NCBI GenBank assembly: GCA_036346255.1
Contig: CM070622.1
Coordinates: 28,980,751-29,044,750 of the forward strand
Reading direction: 5' to 3'
DNA: 64,000 nucleotides
Source of the DNA: Ampelocalamus luodianensis
Lineage: Eukaryota > Streptophyta > Magnoliopsida > Poales > Poaceae
Below are positions 10,572 to 20,366 of this stretch, piece by piece. The notes under the pieces were generated by a model that was not told the origin of the DNA, searched no databases, and saw only the letters and a program-made list of their open reading frames with translations. Each line of letters starts with the position of its first letter. Positions within the stretch are counted from its first letter, which is position 1. The translations under genes were made by a program, and so were the position numbers.

Positions 10572-13500
10572 GTGACCTCGACAGGCTTACAGTGCATGAG
10601 CGCTACGCCGGCAAGGATCAAGTTCAGGTCACCAATGGTGCAGGTCTAACAATTTTGCATGTTGGTCATTCTGTTAAACCTGGCTCAAATAATTCTCTTA
10701 CTTTGAATAATGTCCTTCATGTTCCTAAAATTAGCAAACATCTCTTGTCCGTTCATAAACTTGTTTATGACAATAATGCGTTTGTCGAGTTTCATCCTGA
10801 TTCTTTTTTTTTGTAAAGGACAAAGCCACGAGGAAAGTTCTTCTTCACAGCAAAAGTAAGGAATACCTATATCCTGTTCCAATACATTGTTCATCATCGT
10901 CTCCTTTGGCTTCCAGTTGGCAAGTTTTCGCCAGTGTCAAGGGTACTTCAGAACTATGGAATCAGAAGCTTGGTCACCCTTTCCAGTCTATTGTTGAGTC
11001 CATTCTTAGATCCAATAAGTCGATTTGTTCTCCTAATAAAGAATTGTTCGTGTGTGATGCTTGTCAGCAAGCAAAGATTCATAAACTGCCCTATCATACT
11101 TCTTCTCGTGTAACTACTTCCCCTCTCAAGCTAGTCCACACTAATGTTTGGGGGGCCAGCTCTTACCTCAGTGGGAGGGTTTAAGTATTATGTGAGTTTT
11201 TTTTTATGATTTCAGTCGTTTTAGTTGGATATATTTGCTTAAACATAAGTCTGAGGTTGAACCAGCCTTCTATAATTTCCAAAAACATGTGGAGCATTTG
11301 TTGAACACCAAAATCTGTGTGGTTCAAACGGATTGGGGCAGGGAGTATCATAAACTCCATCACTATTTTCTGAAAATTAGCATCTCTCATCGTGTGTCAT
11401 GTCCACATACATCTCAACAGAATGGCGTAGCAGAGAGGAAACATTGACATATAGTTGAGACCAGCCTCGCTCTTCTTGCTCAAACCTCTATTCTAGTTTG
11501 TTTTTGGGATGAAGTGTTCCTCACAGCATGCTAGCTCATTAACCGGATGCCTAGCCAGGTAATCAACAATTCTAGTCCCCTTGCTCGCCTTCTCAAATTA
11601 TCTCCCGACTACTCTTTCCTTCGCATGTTTGGGTGTGCCTGTTGACCAAACTTGCATCCATATAACAATTGTAAACTCGATTTTTGATCCAAACAGTGCG
11701 TGTTCTTGGGGTATAACAATATGCATAAAGGGTACAAGTGTCTCGATTGTTCCACGGGACGCATCTATATTTCTCGAGATGTTTTCAATGAATCCTTGTT
11801 CCCTTTTGCAGTTCCCACTAAACCACTCAGTCCACCCACTAACAGTGATCGTTTTTCATCCTTGTTTCCTGTTTCTTAGCCAGTAATACAGGATGATCGT
11901 ATGCGCAATTACAACCTATCTATGTTGGGGACTAACATTGGTGATGCAGAAAATTTCTCCACAGGCAGTTCAGCTCCATTTTCTTCTAGTTCGGATGCTA
12001 GCACTCTGTCCCCTGGTGTGGTTGGTGTGGTCCCAGCAGCTGTTGTGCCTGTGGCACACCCCACGCCTTCCAGCTTGCCCATGGCGCATCCCAAGTCTTC
12101 TGGCTCGCCTAGTGAACCCACGGCTGTCGCTCCTGATGAACCTGCCATTGTCCGTGTTTGGTGCCTGTTGTGTCCACTGACCACCATCCAATGTAGACTT
12201 AGCGTAAGAACAACATTGTGCAACCCAAGCAATTTACTAATGGCATTGTGTGGTACTCACCACACCGTCGTGCTTTCCTAGCTGAGCCGACGTCGCACAA
12301 GGTGGGTCTCTCTGATTCTCATTGGCGTGGTGCCATGGAATCTAAGTTGCTACTCTTCAGCAAAACCAGATGTGGCGGCTTGTTCCTCGGTCGTCGGGAC
12401 AAAACATTATTGGTTGTAAGTGGATCTTCAAATTGAAACAGCATCTGAATGGATCCATTGACAAATATAAAGCCCAACTTGTGGCGCGCGATTTCACTCA
12501 GCGCTATAGGATCGACTATCTTTACACCTTCAGTCCAGTTGTCAAACCAGCTACAGTCCAAGGGTTGGCATTTGCATCAAGTTGATGTCAACAATGCTTT
12601 CTTACATGGCGTTCTTCATGAAGATGTTTATATGCAATAGCCACCAAGATTTGAGGATTGCAATCATCCTTTGTTTGTTTGCAAACTTCAGAAATCATTA
12701 TATGGCCTGAAATAGTCACCTCACGCATGGTATTCACGCCTCAGTGACAAGCTTCAACAACTTGGTTTTGTGTCATCCACATTAGATACTTCCTTGTTCA
12801 TCTTTTGTCACAATGGTGTCACCATTTACATGCTCATCTATGTTGATGACATTGTTATTGCCAGCTCTTGTCACACAGTGATTCAAAATCTGCTCCGTCA
12901 ACTTGTTGCTGCATTTCCCATCAAAGATCTTGGCACTCTCAGTTACTTCCTTGGCATAGAAGTCGCTATGCATTCAGGGGGAATGAGTTTGACGCAGAAG
13001 AAATATGCCACGGATCTTCTTCATCGTGCACATATGGAGAATTGCAAAGCTGCTTCTACTCCGATATCTGTACAAGATAAGTTGTCCAGTGAGTTTGGGC
13101 GTCCACTTGGTGAGGATGATCCTTTCAAATATCATAGCCTAGTGGGTGGACAACAGTATTTGACTCTCATAAGATCGGATATCTCTTTTGTCGTGAACAA
13201 GGTCTGTCAATTTTTGTCTAAGCCAACTAAGTTACATTGGGAGGCTGTCAAAAGGATTCTACGGTATGTCAAGGGCACTGTCTCTACTGGGTTGAGTATA
13301 TGACGATCTTCATCTACTCTTCTCAATGTGCTCACCGATGCATATTGGGCAGGCTGTACCGATGATCATCGCTCCACCAGGGGTTTTGCTATGTTCTTTG
13401 GCTCTAATTTGATTTCATGGAGTGCTCGAAAGAAACCCACTGTGTCTCGTTCAAGTACAGTAGAGTATAAGGCATTAGCGAATGGCACAGCTGAGGTAAC

Positions 13501-13789
13501 TTGGGTACAATCTTTACTCAAAGAATTGCACATATCACAACCGAGAGCACCCATATTATGTTGTGATAATCTAGGTGCAACCTACTTGACTGCAAACCAT
13601 GTGTTTCATGCTCGGACAAAACACATAAAGGTTTATTTTCATTTTTTCAGAGAGAAGGAAGCACTCGATGCGTTGGAAGTACGATTCGTTTCCTCTGCAG
13701 ATCAAGTGGCGAATGTCTTCACAAAGCCGGCGACTAAACAGATGTTGAATCAGCTACGATACAATCTCAACCCCAGATCCATAGGATGA
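10572..13789 (+). pseudogene. copia pol: integrase, reverse transcriptase and RNase H, broken
   Basis: The protease/pre-integrase part reads LNNVLHVPKISKHLLSVHKL near 10700. The integrase zinc region follows (WNQKLGHP...CDACQQAKIHKLPY), then the core with VVQTDWGREY and HTSQQNGVAERKH near 11320-11447. Reverse transcriptase appears as IIGCKWIFKLK, VDVNNAFLHGVLHEDVYMQ and the catalytic YVDDIVIA near 12840. RNase H reads AYWAGCTDDHRSTRGF and the tail ADQVANVFTKPA. Stops and frameshifts, for example at 11182, 11445, 12640 and 12713, prevent a polyprotein. Domain order is diagnostic for Ty1/copia. Confidence 0.9.
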
Positions 13790-13793
13790 GATT

Positions 13794-13802
13794 GAGGGGG
13801 AA
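13794..13802 (+). other. Polypurine tract
   Basis: GAGGGGGAA lies immediately 5' of the 3' LTR, where plus-strand DNA synthesis is primed in LTR retrotransposons. Confidence 0.75.
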
Positions 13803-14039
13803 TGTAAATTAGGAAAGAATCAATCAGTTAGGATTGTATTGTGATACATATCCTGACGAGATTGCATTCTACCGAAACTGTAGCTCGTCTGGGATGTAAC
13901 TATCACTGGTTGTTAGCGAGATTACAACGATTTGATTAGTCTGTTGTAAATCATACCTTGTATACGTGTTGGTGTATAAAGAGGAAACAAAACCTTGTCA
14001 AGGGATTAGCTTGGCAAAATATACTCTGTGTTTTTGACT
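13803..14039 (+). repeat. 3' LTR of the copia element
   Basis: It repeats 9368-9599 with about 18 base changes, mostly transitions, and a 5-bp insertion (TAGTC) near 13939. It ends TTTTTGACT before the flank GATTC. Confidence 0.9.
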
Positions 14040-15215
14040 GATTCGTGCTTCGGCTGGCTGTCGTCCTCCTCTTCGCTGCCGTCAGGGTTCACCTGTGTAG
14101 GGTTTGGGTTCACTGGTACCCCTCGGCGTAGAGGGAGGCCGAGGCAGTGACGGCAGTGGCGCCGCCGACATCGCAAGACAAAGGAGGGTGGTGGGCGGCG
14201 GCAGTCGACGGCGGTAGCCGCCGCCGCAGACGAGGTAAGAGAGCGACGTGTGGGGCGGATCGCCAAAGAGGAGACAACGACGCTGGGGTGGGTTGGGGTA
14301 GAGGGAGGGAGGCGAGAGCGGCGGCCGGGGAAGGGGGCAGCGGCAGCTAACTGTGAAAGGAATGAGGGTTGGGGTTAGAATTAGGGTTAGGAGGTGGAGG
14401 GCAGTATATATGGAAAAGAGGGAGAGAGATCTGGATGGTTGGATTAAAATTCAACGGTCCAAAAAATCGACAGTGGTTTTTTTTACAGACAACTGTGTAG
14501 TACTTGCCCACATAAATAATTGCATGATATGCCCAACATCCATCGTGCCGAGCCACATCCTACCCTTTTTCTTTCTGCCCCACTTCCTCTGCAACCAAAT
14601 CAGGTTCATTCAGCACTATTGACAGCCAGAAATGCTGTCGCTGTTGGTGGTGAATCAGTGATGCGTGGCCAATGTACGAAATCCAATGGACTCAAAAGCT
14701 TGACCAAGGAGCAGACAATGTGCTATGACATAACCAAATTAAAGCCAAGCTTTACACTAAGTTGTGCCTGAGAAGATACTAGTATCGAAAGTCAGATAGT
14801 TTCAAGCTTCTGGCGATCTAGGTGGCGCGCGATCGATGCTCGATGCTTTTGCTAGCTGAATCATCAGCTCGGCATTATGCGAGGGCCGTTGATTCCCAGT
14901 TTTGGAACTATTAGATGGCCTAGCATCATGCTAGCACAGGCCGTGATGCTCCTGACATTTTGCCTACCGCATTGGACATCTGGCATATTTTTGCCTTCTG
15001 TTTTACACGAGAAAAACAATCCAGACAATGATTAACTAGCGAATTGGGGGAACTGTTCACTGTTTGGAGCCTGACATGCCATGTGCGGCGTTTGTTGTAC
15101 AGAAAGGGAAGGGAGTTTTCAGGTACAGTTATGGCTTATTCATCTTCTTTTTCTTTTTGTAAACTGACTTCTTAAATAGCACAAGAGACCATCCAACAGA
15201 AACACAACCAAATGT

Positions 15216-15217
<2 letters not shown>
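14040..15217. other. GC-rich short block, then non-coding
   Basis: Bases 14040-14345 are GC-rich and read as Arg/Ala/Ser-rich on both strands; they could be the leader or first exon of a minus-strand gene cut off by the copia insertion, since a telo-box sits just upstream on that strand. I do not recognise a product. From 14400 to 15217 nothing coding is seen. Confidence 0.3.
14365..14393 (-). promoter_or_regulatory. Degenerate telomere-like motif (telo-box)
   Basis: The plus strand reads GGGTTGGGGTTAGAATTAGG then GTTAGG; the minus strand contains AACCCTAA, the telo-box common near plant transcription starts. Only three degenerate units are present, so it is either a promoter element or a chance interstitial telomere-like stretch. 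Confidence 0.3.

Positions 15218-15287
<70 letters not shown>
15218..15287. repeat. (AT)n microsatellite, about 35 units
   Basis: Seventy bases of uninterrupted AT dinucleotide repeat, seen directly. Confidence 0.97.
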
Positions 15288-15289
<2 letters not shown>

Positions 15290-15452
15290 TGCTATTTTTA
15301 AGTCGTCTAAAATTTTCTTAAGTTTAAATCACTTGTTGTGACCATTGGATCTGTGTAGAGATTGATGTGTCATATGATTGGATATTGATCCAATGAATAA
15401 AAAAAGATATTTTATACTTAAAAAAAAATCAGTTGCCTTATAAATAGACAAT

Positions 15453-15454
<2 letters not shown>

Positions 15455-15486
<32 letters not shown>
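15455..15486. repeat. (AT)n microsatellite, 16 units
   Basis: A second perfect AT run 168 bp beyond the first. The two may bracket a small insertion, but no terminal repeat could be defined. Confidence 0.95.
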
Positions 15487-15488
<2 letters not shown>

Positions 15489-16534
15489 ATCCCTCTACAT
15501 CCAGATGGTCCTCCTAAGAAATACTAGTAGTACTTAAACTGCTACCAGTTAGAACAATTGAACAAACAACCACCTGTGTACTGTGTTGAATTGAATAGTA
15601 GTCACCGAGTTGTCTAATGGAAAAAAGAAACAAAAAAACAGTAGTTGCATGCCCAGCAAGAATGCAAGATTGCAAGAATAGTAGTTACATGACCAGCTTG
15701 CATAACCCACAGGCACCCAAGCCAAGCCAAAACCAGCAATGCTTTTGAGTCATTGGCACGAACAAACCAATGCTCCGGTCTGAACATTCCTCCAGTGGAG
15801 AGTGCCCTACTTCCATCCACTGTCCTAACCCCCAATGGCCAATTAACAACTAAGCAGAGCATTAGTTTAGGATATTACTATCTAATTAATATCTAGTACG
15901 GTTGGTCAAGGCCCACTAGCTTCCTTGCCCTACTGATTTGTCCTCCACTCTTCCATTAGATTAGTGAGATTATATGTATATATAATTATGTATCAGCCAT
16001 GCTGAGTTGAGCATGCAGGGATAAATCATTGGCATGTGGATAAACCCATCCCTTGTATCCAAAAGCCTTCAAACAAACCGGCCAGCTTGGCTTGGCCCGA
16101 AGCTCCCGCTTAAAAGTTCACCGCTGAGCTATCACATTAAAATTAAAGATCAATATCGTGATAACATCATCATCAGCAAAAAGAAAATGATGATTAAGCC
16201 CTATGAATTAAATTATGGCCTAGAGTTATGCATAGAGTAAATTAATCTATGGGTCGGGTCCCATGTACTCCCCCTAGTTCACAAAACAAATTTTTTTTTG
16301 GAATACGCGCAATCAAATTTTAAAAATTTTAACTATTGATATATTTTTTAATATTTAGATTAGATAGAAAATCATATGTGTAAATTCGTCTTGAAAAATA
16401 CTTTTATAATTTTATAATTTTATTAGGTTTTATAAATATATTACAATAATAATTAGTTGTTAAGGTTACATTTTGAAGATCGTGTCAATGTCCAAAACGA
16501 TTTATTTTTGTGAATCATATGAAGTAATAACTTA
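15487..16534. other. Non-coding intergenic DNA
   Basis: No gene is supported. An open frame on the minus strand at 15614-15862 is short and has no recognisable motif or promoter. Confidence 0.5.
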
Positions 16535-16994
16535 GAGCATCTACAACAGTTCATGTTACTTGTTACTAAGAGGTTGCCACATCAGCATTTAGGTGATGTG
16601 GATGAGAGAAGGTGAGGAGAGAAGATGATGTTGTTTCTAGATAAAGAAACTAGCAAATTGTTAATACCAAAACACAAGAAACAACCAAATGCTCTATCGG
16701 AGACTTACTTGTTACTTAAAAATGCATTTTGTGGATCCCACTGTCTTCAAATAAAATATCCACCGGATCATATGTGCAACCCAACTTCATTATTGATATA
16801 ATAAATGAGTCAAAACATGTAGGCCACAAAATTGTACTTTATTATTGATCATCAAGAATCATGTATACTTATAGTAATTAAAGTTTTAGACATAAGTTCA
16901 AAAAAATAATTCATTGGAAGACTTTTTTTTTATTAGATTGAGTACTTTATCTCCTCTTAGTAACAAGCTAAGGAACAAACTATTATATGTATAA
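16535..16994. mobile_element. MITE with degenerate terminal inverted repeats
   Basis: The left end, after TTA, reads GAGCATCTACAACAGTTC and then TTGTTACTAAGAGG. The right side around 16955-16994, read on the minus strand, gives AATAGTTTGTTCC and then CTTGTTACTAAGAGG. The inverted match and the TTA in front suggest a PIF/Harbinger (Tourist-like) MITE of about 460 bp. The right edge is approximate. Confidence 0.55.
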
Positions 16995-17017
16995 GAGTAA
17001 AAGTTAATTACGATTTA

Positions 17018-17309
17018 GGACATCTCTAATAGTGTATTTATTATCGTCTCTTAGCTATACTATATCAACAAAATCCTACGTGGAGAAGAGAGAAAGAGGA
17101 GAGAGAGCACAGTTGTGTCTTCTTGAAGAGAATGTTGTGCACGCGAAACAAGACATGATATATTAATTTATTCTAGTTGATATGTAGGTCTATTTGAAAG
17201 AAAAATTATAAAATATAAATGTTGAAGAGTGTGCTAGAAACTATCTATTTAAGATATTATCTCTAGTATATATTAAAGACAAAGTTATCTTTAACTATTG
17301 GAGATGCTC
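17018..17309. mobile_element. Tourist-like MITE, 292 bp, TTA target duplication
   Basis: The left terminus GGACATCTCTAATAGTG and the right terminus, which reads GAGCATCTCCAATAGTT on the minus strand, form a terminal inverted repeat. TTA is duplicated at 17015-17017 and 17310-17312, the target preference of PIF/Harbinger elements. It has no coding capacity. Confidence 0.75.
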
Positions 17310-17955
17310 TTAGCTAAAGAGCACCTATAATTGTACGAGAGATCGCATGTTCTGCTTCCACGGGGATTTTTGAGAGAGGACTAGCTGATCCTGCCTATCT
17401 TACAATGGTGTAACTCTCGTAGCGCAGGTTTGGAACACATGAATTCTAAAAAAATTATAGAATTCATATTGATTGCTGTAAAAAATTCCTTGTTTCAAAC
17501 AGGCACAGCCCACCCACCGGCCTACTTCAAGACGCAGCAGTCAGAGCACGCTGTCAATATCTCACGAAGAGGGAAAGAATGAAGAAGAATATTTCATTGT
17601 GAAGGATAGAACCTTTCTTTTCTCTACAGAAAATTATTGGCTATATAATCCGTTATATATGTTTTTAGTAGCTCATACAAAATGCTAGGAAAAAACATAG
17701 TGAAGATTAACGTATCTCATTACAATTACATGCTCTAATTAGAACAGTAAAAGAAATTAAAGAGAGAGAGAAAATGCTCGGTCGAGCTTTGACCTCCCAA
17801 TGGAGGAGAGAGTAACATGCTACTCTACCTACAAGGCTACATACAACCAGAGGTCTCTATTACGATACGAAGTCGCCTCCTCAACTACTCCTCCCGGGGC
17901 CCAAGCCAATCACGGCTGCCGGCGACCGGCGACCGATGCCGTGGTGTCGTGCCGA
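17310..17955. other. 3' flank of the HIPP gene
   Basis: AT-rich, with no other gene supported. It should contain the 3' UTR and polyadenylation region of the minus-strand HIPP gene; A/T-rich candidates lie between 17600 and 17900, but the exact site cannot be told. Confidence 0.4.
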
Positions 17956-19148
17956 TCACATAACGCTGCAGGAGTTGGGGTTCTCGTCGTCGAAGATGCG
18001 GTACGAGTCCTGCAGCGGCGGCGAGGAGTGCGTCTCGGGCGGGCTGTAGTAGTCGTGGTAGTAGGACTCCGGCGTCGCGTGCGGGTACGGCATGTACAGG
18101 TAGGACGGCGACCACTGCTGCTGCGGCTGCTGCACGGAGTACGCGGGCTGCGGCGGTTGCTGCTGCACGGAGTACGCCTGCTCCGGCCGCGGCGCGTAGT
18201 ACGACACGCTCGCGCTCGGCTGCGCCATGTGGTAGCTCAGCATCGGCTGCTGCGCGTAGTACGGGTAGTATTCCTCATGCGCGTGCTTCGGCGCCGGAGA
18301 CAGGGACCTCTCCACCGCCGCAGCAGCGGGCTCCGCCTCGCCGGCCTCCTTGGGCTTGTTCTTCTTCTTGTTTGCCTCGTCCTCGCCATTGCCAGTCTCC
18401 TTGGCAGTGACGGCGGCGGCTTCTTTCGCGGGCTCGGCGCCCTTCGCCTTCGGCTCGGGCGCCTCGCTCTCGCTGCCGTCCTTCTTTGCCTCATCGCTTG
18501 GCGTCGCCTCCTCTTTCTCCGCCTTCTTCACCAACTCTGTTTCCTTCTCTGGCTCCGGCTTCTTCTCCGAGCCCGCCTCCTGCTCCGGCTTCTTGTCCGC
18601 CGCATCATCATCCTTGCCGCCGTCCCCGGCCGGAGGGACCGGCAGGGCCTCAGGCGCCGCCACCGCAGCCTCGGGCTTCTTGGCCTCCGCGGCGGGCGGG
18701 TGCCACGGCACGGCCTGCTTGCCAGACTTGTACAGCCGCCTGACGAGCGTGTCGGCGTCCACGGTGCCGGTCACCGTCACCTTCTGCTGCGCGCCGTCCA
18801 CCGTCACGTTATGCACGCCTAACAACCAGAAGGACCAGCACTCCATTAAGCCAAAACACACACACACACACCCCAAAATGCAACCCAAATCCGCGCAAGA
18901 AGGAGGAGACGACGAGCAAAGCAAAGACACTCCTCTACCTTCGATGCTCTTGAGCACCTTCCTGACCTTCTTCTTGCAGCCCTGGCAGTGGATGGACACC
19001 CTCAGCAAGAAGGTCTGCAAATCAAGAGGGCTACATCAGTAACTGAATTCACACCTCATCCCTTGGAAGGGAGAGCATTCCAATTCTCGAGGGAGAAATG
19101 GTGTACCTGCACGGCCGCGGGCGCGGGCGCCGCTTCTCCTGACGCCAT
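17956..19148 (-). CDS. Heavy-metal-associated isoprenylated plant protein (HIPP), three exons
   Basis: Joining exons 19148-19107, 19014-18939 and 18818-17956 gives 326 residues. Both introns (19106-19015 and 18938-18819) have GT-AG ends and the phases agree. Residues 15-77 form one HMA metal-binding domain: CQGC at 24-27, then KKKVRKVLKSIEGVHNV and VTVTGTVDADTLVRRLYKSG. Residues 85-220 are a charged Lys/Glu/Pro-rich linker; 225-310 are rich in Tyr, Gln, Pro and Ser. The chain ends in CSVM, a CaaX box whose Met favours farnesylation, so the protein is probably membrane- or nucleus-linked and binds soft metals such as Zn, Cu or Cd. HIPPs act as metallochaperones or in stress signalling. ATG 19148 (MASGEAAPAPAAVQ) is chosen because it opens exon 1 and splices in phase onto the HMA domain. 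The only apparently intact host gene here. Confidence 0.93.
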
Positions 19149-19285
19149 GTAGAGCGCTTTGGAGGCTGGCTGGTCACTGGGCTCACCGCTGTCTGCCTGC
19201 CTGCTTGGGGAGCAGGGGGGCTAGAATCCGTGGCTTTCAGGGCGTTGGGGAGGCCGGGAGGGTAGGCCGCATCTGGGGCGCTCAA

Positions 19286-19293
19286 CTTATAGC
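19286..19293 (-). promoter_or_regulatory. TATA box of the HIPP gene
   Basis: The minus strand reads CCCGCTATAAGTTGAG, about 140 bp upstream of the ATG. That predicts a start near 19255 and a 5' UTR of about 110 bases. Confidence 0.55.
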
Positions 19294-19494
19294 GGGATGG
19301 GGAAGAGGCGGATGCGGGGATGGTTGAGCAGATAAGTCACTGACACCTGGGTTGGCTGTATCTCGCTGACCGTAGGAGTGGTTAGTGCAGAGGCGGCGGC
19401 GCCCGGCAGTAGTATCCCCGTTCCTTGCTAACAGCCGTGGAGAAAAACAAATTCTACGGCAGCTGGCGCGAAATAAGTACTGCAACACTAACAA

Positions 19495-19859
19495 GGGCCT
19501 CTTTGAAATTGTGGAAAATAATATTATTTTAGGAAATCGAGTTTTATGGGATTTAATTTAATCCTATGACACCATTTGAAACGAGGGAGCGAGTACACAA
19601 GATTCCATAGGATTATTGCAGCTTTCCTACATTTCCATAGGAATTTTGTAGGACAAACCATCCACTTCAACCTCTCTTCTTTTTTTTCACTCGTTTGCGT
19701 AGGACCGAGGTAGTTTTCTCTTGTTTCCTACGCGTCCTATCCAAACGGTCATTCATGCAATTTCCTTGTGTTTTACAATCCTTTGTTTTGTACTTGCATT
19801 CCTATCAAATTTATGTGTTTTCTTATTCCTATGTTTTTTCCTGCGTTCCAAAGGGGCCT
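19495..19859. mobile_element. Non-autonomous DNA transposon (hAT-like MITE) upstream of HIPP
   Basis: The left end GGGCCTCTTTGAAAT and the right end, read on the minus strand as AGGCCCCTTTGGAAC, form an inverted repeat; the interior is rich in TTTCCTA/CATAGGA words typical of such grass elements. No clean 8-bp target duplication was found, so the superfamily is uncertain. Confidence 0.55.
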
Positions 19860-20366
19860 AAAGCCTCGTGTGGAAGGAAATTTGAAGCATTGAAATCCTA
19901 TAGGGAAATTTCCTACATATCCCTTTGGAACAAAGGCATGACTTAAAAATTCTATAGGAACCTCCTGTTTCCTACGCATTTTGGGGGACCTCATGAAAAT
20001 TTTCTTTGAGAGTTCCAAGACAATCTGTCTTCAATTGAAGCTTTCCTCTAAAAATCTGTATTTTTTGCTGGGAAAGCGTCCAAACACATGTTTGTACTCA
20101 TTTCTATATTCTCAATTCCTGTAGGATTTGATTGTCCATGACATTCAATTCCCGTGTTTTTCCTTCCTTGGTGTTTTCCTTTCTGTGTTCCGGACGGGCC
20201 TTACATTGAAAAAAGAGAGAACAAGTGGAAGAACTCTAGTATATAACTATGTATCTTTCATTTAAAGAATGATAACAAAGACTTAAGCACCACAACCTTA
20301 TAATCTACCATTAAGGTACATGGCTTGCAATCTACCTTGTGCCACTAGGACACATGGCTTGTATAG
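19860..20366. other. Second degenerate copy of the same MITE type, then spacer
   Basis: Bases 19860-20205 carry further CCTATAGG/TTTCCTAC words and end with GTGTTCCGGACGGGCCTTA, resembling the right terminus of the neighbouring MITE, so this is probably a related element in tandem or nested. The remainder up to 20366 holds nothing I recognise. Confidence 0.4.

Larger units (their letters stand above)
9368..14039 (+). mobile_element. Ty1/copia LTR retrotransposon, complete structure but coding-dead
   Basis: Two LTRs (232 and 237 bp) bracket a primer binding site, gag, integrase, reverse transcriptase, RNase H and a polypurine tract in copia order (integrase before reverse transcriptase). The flanks TATTC (9363-9367) and GATTC (14040-14044) look like a target duplication with one mismatch. 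Comparing the LTRs by eye gives about 18 substitutions plus one 5-bp indel, roughly 92% identity, so the insertion is not recent. Multiple stops and frameshifts disable both gag and pol. Confidence 0.93.

Noticed and set aside
15218..15287. AT run as a replication origin or matrix attachment site
   Set aside because: A plain dinucleotide microsatellite; no further evidence in the sequence.
17800..18822. 340-codon plus-strand open frame
   Set aside because: It is antisense to HIPP exon 3; Arg/Leu/Val-rich low-complexity text produced by GC-rich codons on the other strand.
17956..19020. 354-codon continuous minus frame as the HIPP protein
   Set aside because: It reads through intron 2 and begins inside the exon-2 acceptor; splicing at 18938/18819 and adding exon 1 gives the family-like HMA domain.
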